This document shows positions 44,288 to 57,353 of a stretch of DNA of 64,000 nt, piece after piece (the first letter of the stretch is position 1; each line of letters starts with the position of its first letter). The notes under the pieces were generated by a model that saw only the letters and a list, made by a program, of their open reading frames with translations, was not told where the DNA came from and did not search any database. The position numbers and the translations under genes were made by a program. Source of the DNA: Hyaloscypha bicolor E (lineage: Eukaryota > Ascomycota > Leotiomycetes > Helotiales > Hyaloscyphaceae); assembly GCF_002865645.1 (NCBI RefSeq), contig NW_020194588.1, positions 372,001-436,000 of the forward strand, given 5' to 3'.

Positions 44288-46980
44288 CGAATTAAAAATA
44301 TTAGAATTTAGGTTATTATTTAACCTATTCTTTAAAGAAGTAATCTTCTCTTATAGGGCTTTAATCTATTAATTAATAGTTAAAGCAGGTAAAGAAGATA
44401 CTATAGATATAGATATTATATTAGAAGTAGTATTAGGAGATTCCCTTAATAGGGAAATAGAAATTAGTAAAGATATCTCTTTATTAGTTCTTTTATATTT
44501 ATCCTGAATCTCGTTATCTCTTTCTTAAATTATATTAATATCTTAATTAAATATAAAATAAATATACTTTAGTATACTCTTATCTAACTAGCTAAAGTAA
44601 GATAATAAGCCATTAATAGCTTTTTTAGCCTTATATATAAGCTTAGTTATATAATTAATTTTCTTGTTTTTATTCTTTAGCTAAACCTAATTAATTATAT
44701 TAGTACTAATTCTATTAGAATACTAATAAATAATAGCTTATTTTAGTAGTAAAAGATATTTTATTTATATATTCTAAGATTATAATCTATTAATAAAGCT
44801 TCTAGTTTTTAAGTAACGGAATTAATAATAAAAAATCCTTGGCTAAATATATAGTAAAATCCTTATATAATAGTTCTTAATTATAATAAAATACTATATT
44901 AATAAAGAAATATATATTTCTATAAATAAGCTATATATATATTAATCTATTTTATTATTTATAGTTTAATTTAAATATTTTAACCCTTCTAATATTTTTC
45001 TAAGCTAAGAAACTTTTTTATAATTAAAACAAGTATACTTCTTTTAATAAAGCTATTCTCTAGTTCTTCTATTTTATATATATATATATAGTATAATAGA
45101 AATAAGTATTTTATATTATTTTTTAATAATAGAAATAGAAAGAATTAGTAATTTATTCTTACTAAAAGCCTTTATATATTCCCTGGCTGAGAATAAAGAA
45201 ATTAAAGGCTTTATTTCTTTTCTGAGCCGAACCTAATAAAATTAGTAATATTTTAATATAGGAATTAAATAGACGGATATATACTTTTATTCTAAGCTTT
45301 CTTCTAAAAATTATTATATAATTATTCTAAATATTCGAGCTTAGCCTGCTTCTTTCTTTTATATACTTTTTTCTTAAAGGCCTCCTCTAAGAAATCTATA
45401 TCCGGGAAATAATAAAAAGAATAGAAATTAGCTAAGATATTAATCTCTTAATCTTATAATAAATAAATAATAGTATTCTAAAGTTAGATTTAACTAGAAA
45501 ATAGTATATTATCTAATATAATAGTTAATATAATAGAAGTAGTAGTAATAGCTAGTATAACGGAATTAATTATATTATATAATAGATATTTAATTATAAA
45601 AGAAAAATATAGTACCTCTTATATAAAACAAGAGTTTTATAAACTAATATTATTTATTAGAAATATATAGAAATAAAATAATAAGAATTTGATTTATAAT
45701 TAAATATTAGAAAAAGAATATAGATAATAAATCTAGTAATTTAGTAAATAGTAATATAAAGTTAACTAGTAGAATAGAACTATAATATATTAATATTATT
45801 TTAATTCTTTGGCCTATACTTCTATAACTTTTTCTCTAAAGAATTTATATATTAGAGACTTATTTTAGAAGTTATTAATAGTAGTATATTACTAATATAT
45901 AAAAAGAAATAAATAAAAGAATTATAAAAAATATCCTTTATTATAAGTTAAATTCGGATATATTTAATTTATTTCTAGTATTATTCCTATATAAACTATA
46001 GTTTCTTATCCTAGAAGCTATAGAAATTAAGGAAAGGAAACTAAATTCTATATAAAAAGAGATATTTTTACTAAATATATCTTATAATTACTTTAAAAGT
46101 TCCTAAGAACTATTAATTTAATAGAGCTAGTATTAAGAAATAACTTAATCTATATTATAAACCTCTTACTACTAAAATAATAAGTTAATAAAATAATTAT
46201 AAAAGATATAGAAAATAAAGAAGCAAGAGTTAATTTTCTAATAAGATAAATTATATAATCTTTTAATATTAAATTACTTATAACTATATGAATTTAATTA
46301 ATTAAATAAACTACTATTAATTTCTGTAATTAATTACTTTAGTAAATATTAATGTTTTTAGCTAGTTCTTTCTTTAGAATATATATTAATATATTTCTAT
46401 TTAGTTTTTCTAAAGCTAAATAAACCAACTAATATTTATAGGAGGAATTTCTAGATTATACTTCTCTTTTATTTTAGCCTTAAATATATATCTATTATCT
46501 ATAAACTATTTATAATCCAATTACTATTTACCCTATTAAAAGTAATACTATTTATAATAAATCTAGTATTCTTTATATTATTTTCAACCTTTACTTTATT
46601 ATTAGAGCTAATATAAGTGAGATCTTTATTTTTATAGCTAGTATTCCTCTTTTTATTAATAAACTAAATACTATTTTAATTATTATAATTCTTTAGTCTT
46701 ATCTCTTCTAGTTCTATAGCTATTTCTAATAATAGATTTCAATTATATATATTCTTAGATATTAATAAAAGCCCTAGCTTTAGACGAGTATTCTTTATAT
46801 TAATTAGGTAATTACTAATTAATTCCTTTAAATATATATATATATATATATTTGGGTAATTTAGATTCCTATTCGACTTATATATAGATTTCGTAATTAG
46901 AAATATAAAGTCGGTATTTTTAAGCTTTTATTTATATTATTCAAGTATAATCTCTAATAAATATATATCTTTTATTATAT
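44288..46980 (-). pseudogene. Element C: upstream part of an unknown transposon ORF
   Basis: Directly right of element B, the minus strand carries a frame that continues into 22,126-21,920 across the insertion. From about 44,700 down it reads NQLGLAKEQKQEN, LYNQAYIKAKKAINGLL, SYFSQLDKSILKYIYFIF, ERDNEIQDKYKRTNKEISLL and IKALQEKITSLKNRLNNN (Q restored at TAA/TAG). It looks coiled-coil rich. Further upstream (45-46.9 kb) only fragments are legible. Element type unknown. Confidence 0.4.
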
Positions 46981-47070
46981 GGCAACTGCGTGCGAGTGGT
47001 CACGTGCAGGCCCACGTGACCACACTTACTGTATTTAAGCTCTGGCTACCCGAATCACATCTCTCTTTTC
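46981..47070 (+). promoter_or_regulatory. GC-richer LTR-like promoter patch with E-box dyad
   Basis: A short non-RIPed patch starts TGCGTGCGAGTGG, carries GTCACGTG-6-CACGTGAC (46,999-47,020), then TATTTAAG about 15 bp on and a pyrimidine-rich CTCTCTTTTCTCTTC. That order (upstream element, TATA-like box, CT-rich start region) fits the U3/R part of a retrotransposon LTR. LTR ends could not be fixed. Confidence 0.45.
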
Positions 47071-48985
47071 TCTTCATTTATCTATATATTATTATTATAA
47101 TATAATAATAACATTTTATTATAATATCTTTATTATAACTAGTATATCCTTTATATAGCTTGTTTAGTTTATTAATATTAATAGAAATACTATAATCCAT
47201 AATTCCTATCTGCTCTAAAAACATATAGTTCTAAAAGAATTATCCAGGAACTATATATAAATAATTAGGCTATTTCCTAATTAAATATATATTTTATATT
47301 CTTATAAACTTCTTAGTTTACTCTTATATAATAGGTAAATAAACGAAAAGTATAGTAATATAATTAAATAAAAGCTTGAAAAAGTAAAGCTTTTAAAAAT
47401 ATAAATACTTGAAAAATATCTTTTATTTATTTAGTATATCCTATATAAAATATTAGTTAATAGATTTCTATAGAATTAGTATAAATAAATTACTTTTATA
47501 ACTTACTTCTATTATATCTTAATATATTAATTAGTTATACTAGTTTCGAACTAATAGAGATCTGAAAACTAATATAAATTAATATCTCTTATTTAATATA
47601 TTACTTTATTAAGAATATAATAAATATTAGTAACTATAGGTATTTTATATTCTTTATTTAATTAAATATAGAATAAAATAATCTCTATTTCGTTTACTAA
47701 ATCAAGGTATTTAACTAGAATAATAACCTGAAAAATAATATAAGTAAATATATATTAGTATAATATTAATTAGCCTAAAAAAGAATATAGTATATAGATT
47801 TAGGGGTTTTATTAGTTAAATTAAATATAATTCACATAACTAATTTTTTATAATATTATAGAATTATATAGCCGGAATTATAACTAAGTAAATTTTAGTA
47901 TTTTAAGGAAATATATTTATATTAAATTAGGAAATACTACTACTTATAATATAACTATTTAAGATTCTAATATAAATCCAAGATATAAATTATAAATAGA
48001 TATTAATACTAGTATATATTTCAATTCCATAAAATTATAGCTAAATAAACGAATTAGTAATTATTAAAATAATAATTTTTGAAATTAAATATATATTATA
48101 TTTATTTTATAATAACTATTAATTAATTAATTAAAGTTCGGCCTATAAATATTATATTTCTCTCTAGCTATTTTTATTTCTTTTAAATAATACTATATAT
48201 TTTCTAAATTAAGTTCCTATATTATAGAAGCTATTCTATTTCTAGAAAACTTCTTACTATTACCTAGAGACTTAAAATAAATATATAAAAGCCGGTATTT
48301 ATAACTTCTAATATTATTCTATAGGCCTTTATCTATTATATATTACTTAAATATATAGTAAAGTTACTTCTTTTCTAGTTTAATTTGCGAATTAAGTATT
48401 TGATATTAAAGCTTTATAGCTTAGTAAACCTACTATAATAATTATAGATTAGAAATATTATATTCTAAGCTCCGGAAATTAATAAATATATTAGTATTAG
48501 TTATATGAATATTATAAAAGAATTATATAATAAGAGTTTTTACCTGAGAAAAAGACTCGAATATCGAGTATTAAAAAGGTTTTTTCTATTCGGAAATCCT
48601 ATTATATAAAGTTCTAAGGAAAATATTAATATTAAAGTTATACTATAATCTTATAATAATCTTCTTATATAATAGCTATTATTTAATTAAATAAAGAATA
48701 TAGGCTTAATAGCAATTAATATTAATCTTTAAACGAGCTATTATAAAGAGGTTAAAAATATTAAATTCAGGAATTAATAATAATAAAGGAATAGAAATAT
48801 AAAAGAAATATACTAGTAATAGACTAGTAGCTACCAGGGGATATATTATATATATTTTATTGAATTCCTATCCTATTACATTCCTACTATAGAATGCAAT
48901 AAATCACTATATAGATCGACTATTTTAATTATATTCTACCGTATGAATTAGCTAGATTATTAATAATAGCACATTCTTAAAAATA
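47071..48985. other. AT-rich RIP-mutated relic DNA
   Basis: No protein family is readable. CTATTACATTCC at about 48,874-48,885 may be an LTR edge on the minus strand (TGTAATAGG). GC rises sharply just after 49,010. Confidence 0.4.
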
Positions 48986-49249
48986 TTATAATATTAATTT
49001 TCGCAATTTGCGAAAAAAAAATAATAGATGCAGTAGCGTCCTTAAAGGAGCCCGTACCCCGTCTCAAACTTCCCGATCTCGAAAAGGGGGTGACATTCGC
49101 TCAAACCCAAATCATGCGAAAGATTAATTATCAGGAGTCGTCCCCAAGGAAAGGGGTATTCGTTTACATGCTAAGGTGTTTGTACTTTCTGAGGAACTGC
49201 TCTGATATCGCCGTCAGAAAATCCTCGTGAAAAGGCTTCATGACCAGAA

Positions 49250-49860
49250 CTTACTATCCCCCCCCCAGTCCAAAGCGCCATCACGAGATTAGTAACGCCA
49301 CCCCAAAACCTCGTTTATATCCCCAACATAGGAAACCTCAGGTGCTTTAGAGAGTCTCTATTCGCTATCGACCCTTGATAGGGCCCGTGCAGGCGTGGTG
49401 TTATCAATATCGTGATCGCGCTTTGGACTAGGGGGGGGATAGTACTACCCCCCCCCTTGAATAATTACGAGTGGGTCCTTTAGTAACGCCACACTGAAAC
49501 TTCGCCAGTATCCCCGAATTAGGAAATATCAGGTGCTTTCGAGAGCCGCTATTCGCTATAGACCCTCGATTGCGTGCCTTAGTGGTGTGAATCGTGGCAT
49601 GAGAGTGTGGCGAATATTGGACCCACTCGAAATTGTTCATGGGGGGAGATAGTACACAGGGCAAAAAGTGGTCTGTGTATCAAGGCAAGGGTGCGCGTAG
49701 AAGGTTCAAGAAGGCTTTCTGCCCTGGCAGTGGCTCTCAGCCAGCTTAAAAGGCACTTCCTCACTGGCTAAAGACACTGGATTCCTATCCGTACCTACTG
49801 TATACCCAAAACATACGCGCTAGCAAACATTTAGGGGGAGGGGATAGTAGTATGGATGGA
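49250..49860 (+). repeat. Degenerate ~190-200-bp tandem repeat with poly-G/GATAGTA modules
   Basis: AGTAACGCCAC recurs at 49,289 and 49,481 (192 bp apart), followed in both by AAACCTCG/AAACTTCG, a TATCCCC block, TAGGAAA, a TCAGGTGCTTT block and CTATTCGCTAT. A run of six to nine G (or C) joined to ATAGTA/TACTAT recurs near 49,254, 49,431, 49,443, 49,637 and 49,834. At 49,431-49,456, G8-ATAGTACTA-C9 forms a near-perfect hairpin. Confidence 0.75.
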
Positions 49861-49912
49861 GATTGGGTTAGATCGTCATAAGATAGATCTAGCGATCGCT
49901 CGACTACGCATG

Positions 49913-50233
49913 TCAATCTGAGGTTGTTCGCAATAAGCGGGGTGCCAAGCCTCCCAGCCCTACCCACCCGGTTCTGGCACATTTTGTATTGGGTAAGCCA
50001 GGTAAGGTTCGAAAACCGGCCCCACCCAACCCCTTTCTTTTCCAAGATATCGCCTCCCCCCTCTCACGTGCTACCCCACTAAAAGCAATACCGATAACTC
50101 TAAGACAGATAGTATGGATTCGTTCATAACGGAATAGAGCAGTCCAGTTGGGAGATTTGTATTGAATTGGTACTAGCTTACCAGTTCTTCCAGCACCAGG
50201 TTCAACCACTAATTTAGGGTTCTCCACTCTCAT
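49913..50233 (-). CDS. Possible small ORF or exon, unknown
   Basis: 106 codons, starting MRVENPKLVVEPGAGRTGKL. The first ~70 residues look like folded protein (SPNWTALFRYERIHTI). After GVARERGEA the composition becomes Gly/Arg-rich and may be intron or non-coding. No homologous family comes to mind. It could be a relic exon. Confidence 0.25.
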   Translation of the reverse strand: MRVENPKLVVEPGAGRTGKLVPIQYKSPNWTALFRYERIHTICLRVIGIAFSGVARERGEAISWKRKGLGGAGFRTLPGLPNTKCARTGWVGLGGLAPRLLRTTSD

Positions 50234-50280
50234 TTGTCATGCGTCACTCACCGAGCTCACCAAGCTCACTAGTATATTAT

Positions 50281-51000
50281 TATTTTAATTACTTTTGATT
50301 TATTAGCTGATTTATAATATATTAGAGAAAGCGGGCTCGGTATTATTAATATTACTAATAAGTAATAGAGATAAAGACTCTTACTTTAGATACTTTTTTC
50401 TTTATTTTTAGACTTTACTTTCTTATATATAGTTATTCTATAAATTAATAACCTCTAATATATTAATTTTCTATTAATAAATCAATTACTTTCTAATATA
50501 TTTTAAGCCCAGCTAATGCTTTATTAAGTAATTATAAGTAATTCAAGTATTACTTAATCTTAATACTTATTTATTTATTTTAAACTATTTCTAAAAATTA
50601 TTAAAATTATTAATTTTAGTAAATTTCATTTATTAGCTCGGTTTTATATTAGTAGAATTCACTAAAAATATAGCTATTTCTAGTTAGAAATTCTTTATAA
50701 AATCCAATATACCGGATTTCAAAAAATTAATTTATATTATTTATAAAGATATAAAAATTAAGCCTTTCTCAAATAATAATATTTACTTCTAAATAAATAA
50801 TACTATTAACTTCTTTATTATTTGTTATAATAAGATAGTTATTATAGTAGTAGTAAAGAGCTTGAATTAAGCTAAAGGCTATATACCGGCTAAAAGTACT
50901 AGCTATATGCTAAGTCACGTGCAGTGGCACCACGTGACTGGTGCCACGTAATATTATTAAAGATTTGTAATAATTTATTAATTCTAATTATATTTCTACT
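50281..51000. other. AT-rich DNA with an E-box dyad at 50,914-50,938
   Basis: RIP-mutated. GTCACGTG-9-CACGTGAC stands out at 50,914-50,938, with a nearby second GTGCCACGTA. On the minus strand TATTACGTGGCACCAG could be a RIP-altered LTR start (TGTTACGTGG). Confidence 0.4.
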
Positions 51001-51109
51001 TTTATAAAAGCAGTTTCAAAAAATAATAAATTATTTATTTATTAAATAGTAATTACTAGAATAATACTAAACTTATTTAATATTTATAATATCTAATAAT
51101 AATTTAAGA

Positions 51110-52400
51110 AAAGTAAGCTTATATATTAAATTTGAAGCTAGATTCAAGCTAAAGCTAAATAGCTAAAAGCTTAAAAGAAAGCTCTATATCTTTAATAATA
51201 TTATAAAAATAAATAAATCGATTTCGAATATTTAATTTATAAGTTATTAAAGAAATATAACTTATATAAATTTCTTTTAAATTTTATTAGAGCTAATATT
51301 AATAAATTAAAACTGGAATTACTTAAAACAAATACTTTTACTAAAAAGTAAAAATTAAAATTAAAACTCTTACTTTTAATTCGAATACTATTTTAAAAAT
51401 ACTAGCTATTTAAAGAAGTAATAAAAATTAGTTAAATAATAAACTAAAATATAAAAGAAATCTAAATATTTATTATATATTTTATAAATTTAAAAAATAT
51501 AATATTAAAGATTATAGTATATATAAATTAGATTAGAATTACTTTAATTCTATTAAAAAGAATCTTAATTTCACTAATTAAAAGGCGCTATTAGCTTTAT
51601 TAACTATTTATAAAAAGGCCTATATTATTAAAAAGTTAATTATTAGAAAATTAATATTTAGTACTTTATTTAATAAATATATAATATATTAATTCGAGTA
51701 TTATAAAATTATTTTATAAGAAATAAAAGCTTTTTTATTATTTATAGAAATATTAAACTATTTTTAATTACTTTTAATAATAAATTTATAATTCTTATTA
51801 AAAATAAAGGAACTATTATTTTATTTATTATTTCAGAACTAAAAAATATAATTAAATAATATATTATATAGCCTTTAATTCCAAAATATCTTATTATTAA
51901 TAATCTTCAAAATTATTTAAACTAGAGAAATTATTAATTTCTTTATTAAAAATATTTATATTATTAATAATAAAATAACTATTATAATTAGTATATATAA
52001 ATCCTTTACTAAATTATATTAGCTTAATTAATTTGGTTCTGGGTATGCCCTAAAATTATTATTAAAATTAAATATACTAGCCTTTTTAGAAATCTAATAT
52101 TAATAAATTATATTAATAAACTTAAATTCAAAAATTAAAATTTCTTTAATTATAATTTCTATAATATAAGTAAAATTATTAAGACTAGTATAATTAATTT
52201 ATATTTTAAAAAACTACTTCTAAGGAAATATATTATAATTAATATATAAAAGTTATTAAAAATAGCTTCTTTTAATAAGAATACTTATATATTATTTATT
52301 ATTTATAAAGAGTTCAAATATTATATAATAGTATATAATTTAAATAAAAAGAATTATTTTATGAACTTTTAAGATTAGATAATATTCTCTGAAATCTAAA
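51110..52400 (+). pseudogene. Probable copia-like gag relic with Cys/His to Tyr zinc knuckle
   Basis: At 51,474-51,515 the plus frame reads Y-I-F-Y-K-F-K-K-Y-N-I-K-D-Y, exactly a CX2CX4HX4C knuckle in which all three Cys and the His codon read Tyr (TGT/TGC to TAT, CAT to TAT). The preceding part is a helical, charged gag-like stretch. Later phrases (NKYIIYQFEYYKIIL) are too degraded to prove a copia pre-integrase region. Superfamily is uncertain. Confidence 0.45.
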
Positions 52401-53215
52401 CTAGAAATAAAATTAAATACTTATATTTTAATAATATTTTAGAATTTGTATTAGATTAAATTAAGAAATAATATAAATTAAAAAATATTTACTTGAAATT
52501 AATTATTATTTATATATGTAAATAAAATAGTATTTTTGAATATAATATATATATATATAATTATTAAATTAAAATATATAAAGCTAGAATAATTAAATTT
52601 TTTATATAAGTTTTAGAAAAAAGCTATTATATATAGAATTTATATTTATAATAAATATTATTTATTCAAAATTTAGATTATAAAAATATTATTATTATTA
52701 ATATTAAAAATTAATAGTTTAATTATTTATTAGAGAATAATAAAATGAATTACTTTAATATAAAGAAAATATTACTAAAAATATATTATATAATATAATT
52801 TCGAATATTTCTAATCTAAATAAATTCTTTAAATTATTTTCTAGAAAGAATTAAAAACTTATAGTATTTATAAATACTTTTAAATAAGATTTTATAAATT
52901 AGAAAATATCTAAGATAATTAGTTTTAGAAATAAATTACTTTTTAAATATTTGAAATTAACTAGAATTATTAGAAAATTAGAAAATTATTATTATAGTCC
53001 TATAAAAAGAATCTATAAATAAGGCACTTATAAGAGACCCGTTTATTAAGAAAACTAAACTAAGGAGAAAAGGAAGCCTCGAGTTAAGATTCCTTAAATA
53101 TTTATAGTTTCTTACTTATAGCTTAGCCTAATAGGGCTTAATATTCTAAATTTCCTAGAATATAACTTCCTTTAGTAATATAACTATATTATATATAATT
53201 ATTAGATAACTATAT

Positions 53216-53279
53216 TTAGATATTTAGATATTTAAATATTTAGATATTTAAATACTCAAATACTTAAATACTTAAATAC
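53216..53279 (+). repeat. 8-bp microsatellite TTAGATAT/TTAAATAC, eight copies
   Basis: Eight contiguous 8-bp units that differ from one another by transitions only. Confidence 0.85.
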
Positions 53280-53499
53280 TATATTAGATAAAATATAAAA
53301 TTATAATATTATTTCCTTTTTTAGAAAAAGCTTGTTTTTAAATAAATAAGTATTATAGAATTATTATTTAAATTATTATAGTTCTTTATTCTATTTTTCC
53401 AGGCTTATATTTAATTAACTAGTTTCTTTAATAAACCTAATTACTATTAATTAACCAAGTAATAGTTTTATAGCTTATAGAGAAAGTACTTTAAATTAG

Positions 53500-56400
53500 A
53501 AGCCGAATACTAATTAAAGTCTTTATTATATCTAACTAAACTAATTCTATATAAAAGCTTATTCTATTCTACTTTTAATACTAGAATATTTTATACTTTA
53601 TATTTATAGTTTATTATAACTTGAATTAGTAATAATAATTTATTCTTTTAGCCAGATAGTAAATTATTAATACCCTTATATAAATAGTTAAAAGAGAATA
53701 TATTATAAATCTTAATACTTTTGGGTAATTCGATTTTATAGAAATTACTAATTTAATATAAGATTAGATAAAGCCCAGCTATTTAGTAATTTAGCTTATA
53801 GCTAGAATATTATATTTTCTATTTCTTTATTAATATATATATCTTATCTATTATTTTAAAATCTATAGAATAATATTTAATATTAGTATATTTCTTTATT
53901 TTCTTTTATATTTATTTTATATTTTCTTTATTTCTTTTTATAGTATTCTCTATTTATCTAGTAATTTATTAAGCCTTTATTATACTTAGCTTAATTTAGA
54001 ATATAGTTATTAGGATTAACTAGTTAAAAGAAATTTATAAAAGTTTATTATTAAGAAATTTATATAGAAATATACTAATAGAGCTATATAAGAAAATAAA
54101 TTAAATATAATTAACTATTAGTAAATACTTATATTAATTATTTTAGTAATATATAATATATAAATAATATAATATATAAATAATATAATATATAAATATA
54201 ATTATTAATTAATATATTAGTTTATAATTTCTGTTTATTTATTAGTTTATAGGTAATATACTATTAATAGTTTTAGTTTTATATCTAGAATTCTATTAAA
54301 CTTCTTTTAAAATAGTAATATAAATTACGAATTATAATCGGAAATAATAGAGACTAGAAAGCTATAATAATAATAAATAATTTAGAAATATATTCTTATT
54401 ATATTTTTTATTATAATTATCTTATAATAAAACATAAAAATAGCTTATTTAATTAATTAATTATAATATATATAGTATTATAGCCGGATTTTAAGCCAGA
54501 TATTAACTTAAAATCTATTATAATATATTATTATAAATAGTTCGGAACTAATAAAGAATAAAGTAAATTAGAAGTTTTATTTTTTAATATATTTACTTAT
54601 TTATATAATTAGTAATTATAAATATATTAAATAATATTATATTATATATTCTTCTAGTAATATTATAGCTATAATGGCTTATATATTTTATTTTTATTAG
54701 AATATATTATAAAGACTTAGTTATAAGCTTTATAAATTAAATTCATATATAACTATTTATTAATTACTATAAATTATTTATAATATAATAGTAACTTATT
54801 TTTTGTAATAAAGTTAGTATTATTTCATTTAGTCTATTTATAAAAGATTTATAAAAAGAGGGCCTTATAATTATTTTATAGGATTTATTTAACTAATTCG
54901 TTTATTTTATTAAAATTAATATTATTTTAGAAGAAAAAAAGTAAATTAACTTTAATACTAAGATTTTAAAATATTTTTAAATTAACTTAATTTTAAGGGA
55001 AAAAAAGCTATAATATAATATTTCTCTTTTATTTTATTTTACTATATAATTTTATTATCTTAATATATTAAAATATTAGCTTTTATATTCTATTTATTGG
55101 ATTTATATTAGATAATAAAATAGTATTTAACTAAGGCTTTAATTTATTTAGATTATTTATTTATAAGCTTTTTTATTATTATAAAATACTTTAATATATA
55201 ATAATTTTTTAAAAGTTTCGAGATTATTAATCTAAAGATTATATAATAATAAGTATTTCTTTATTATATATCTTATAGTTATATTTTGTAAATACTATTA
55301 TTTTTAAGAAAAATATTATAGAATATTACTTATTTTTATATTATTAGAAGAAAATACTAGTAATAATATTATCTAAAATATTAGTTTTAATTATTAATTA
55401 TTACTTTAAGTTATAATAATAAAATAAGTCTAATAATATAAGATAGGCTTTAAGTTTTATAAAAGTATTCTAATAAACCTTATTAAATAAAAAAGAAATA
55501 TTTATATATATAAGGTTTATTAGAAACTTAATAATTATATTATAATTATAAATAAATCTTTTATAGAAATTATAGAACTCTAGAAAGATTTATATTTCTT
55601 TTATAATTCGAAAAGCTTTCTAATTCTTTATAATAGTAATTTTCTCGAAATTAATTTTAATATCTTTTATAGAAATAATAAAGCTAAAATATTTTATATA
55701 TATAATATAAAATTTGTATTTCTTAATATTTATATATAAGCCTATATCCTAGAAATATTAAAGAACTTTCTTTATATAAAGTTCGTATTTTATCTTATTA
55801 TTAGAATAAATAAGAATATTATTAAAATAAGCTATATAAAAGTTATTAAAATAATTAAATAAAATATTATTTATATAATACTAGTAAATAGCTAGTCTAT
55901 TAATTAACCTAAAAAGTAAAACCTTATATTTATATATTTTATAATATATATAAAATATTATTAACTTTTCTAATTTAGAATCTATATAAATTTAGTAAAA
56001 AGCTTAATAAATATTAAGTTTTATAAAGATTTTAGCTCAATTAATTCTAACTAAGGTCTTATTAATAAAAGAGAAAGAATAATAGTTTTTATAAGTAATT
56101 TAACTAAGCTTTTAGTAATTAATATAGAATTATAAGCTTTTATTAGACTTTCTTATAAAAAGAATAGAGGCCGCAAATAGTAACTAGATAGAAGTAATAA
56201 AGCCTTTATTAAGATTCTTTAGAAGATATTTCTTTATAGCCTCTAACTTTACTATTATTATTTTATATAAAAAACTATATCCTAGATATTCTTTTACTTT
56301 TTTCTCTAATTATATCTTATAATTATATAACTAATAAAGAAATAGAATATTAGAGGCTTCTTTAAAAAAGTATTAGTAAACTTAATATATTATTTGAGAA

Positions 56401-57079
56401 TAATAAGCTTTTTAATATTAGTTCCTAAAAAGAACTTTCTTTATTATTCTAGAAGGCTATTAATATTATAAAGACTTATAATAAAGGCTTTATTCTCGGG
56501 TTATTAGAAGTTATAATATATACCTATAAAGCTAATACTAGTAATCTTAATAATAAGAGCTTTTATTAGCTTTCTCTTTATATATAATCTCTTTTAATAT
56601 AAGATATTTATAAAATAAATAATATTAGCTAAAAAGTTTTCTATTTAATAATAGTTATTTTAAGTATTTTACTTATAGAAATATTTAATTTTTGGCTTTT
56701 AAGAAATAGAAGTAACTAGTATTAGCTTAGGCTTCTTATCCGAATCTAATTCTAAATTAGTAAAATCGTATTTAAAGATAATATTATTAATAAAGCTAGT
56801 ATATAAAAAGAAGTAAATAATAAAGTTATTTTCTATATTATAGTTTTTTTATAAAGGCTTATTTTCTAGCTATTTATTATTAGTTTTCTTTATTAAATAT
56901 ATAATCTTTAGTTTTAATATTTATTTAATAATTAAAATAGGAAATATATTTTAAAATAGGAAATAGAGCTTTTTGAAATATAGAAATCTCTTATATAATC
57001 GAGAATAATAAAAAAAAGACTTTCGGGTTATATTAAATATTAGTTTCAAATATTAAAAAGCAAGTTAAAGTATTTTAGC
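53500..57079 (-). mobile_element. Gypsy retrotransposon relic D, split by element D2
   Basis: The minus strand carries an RT core at 55,803-55,829 and matching flanks. The upstream (gag) part in element orientation would lie to the right, beyond the inserted D2 element, and therefore mostly outside the window. The left limit is not defined. 54,153-54,200 holds about three copies of ATAATATATAAATAAT. Confidence 0.6.
55780..56110 (-). pseudogene. Reverse transcriptase core of relic D
   Basis: Minus-strand 55,829-55,803 reads YFNNILIYS, preceded by NYFNNFYIA, i.e. the gypsy motif with Asp-Asp turned into Asn-Asn. Inactive. Confidence 0.8.
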
Positions 57080-57353
57080 TATTATAGATATAATATTTAG
57101 GGCTTGAAAAGTAAGATAGAAGGTCTTTTATAAAGATAATTTAAAGCTAAAGAAGGGAAAACTAGAATATAAGAGGCTATAAAAGAGTATATATATCCTA
57201 TAGTATACTAGTCCCGAAGGGGCTTAGCCTTTTAAATATCTCTAATATATTTTAAGTATACTTCTCTAGTAAGGCGGCTATATTATATATATCTAGAAGG
57301 TATCTAGTATCTAGTAAGGTATTTCAGATACTAGATATCTGGGAATTATAATA
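57080..57353 (-). repeat. 3' LTR of element D2 (274 bp)
   Basis: Matches 63,711-63,984, for example CTAGTCCCGAAGGGGCTTAG against CTAGTCCCAAAGGGGCTTAG. Confidence 0.9.

Larger units (their letters stand above)
49010..50280. other. GC-normal island 3, no confident gene
   Basis: About 1.27 kb of ordinary composition dominated by a degenerate tandem repeat (next entry) in its first two thirds. Minus-strand open frames exist at 49,785-50,045 and 49,913-50,233. The latter (106 aa; LVPIQYKSPNWTALFRYERI, TICLRVIGIAFSGVARE) has a protein-like composition and could be an exon, but I do not recognise it. Confidence 0.4.

Noticed and set aside
46999..47020. Point centromere (CDEI-like RTCACRTG beside AT-rich DNA)
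   Set aside because: Filamentous ascomycetes have regional centromeres, no CDEIII-like element was seen, and the motif sits in LTR-like sequence with a TATA box.
49997..50010. tRNA T-loop-like GGTTCGAAAACC
   Set aside because: Does not fit GGTTCRANYCC and no acceptor or anticodon stems could be paired around it.
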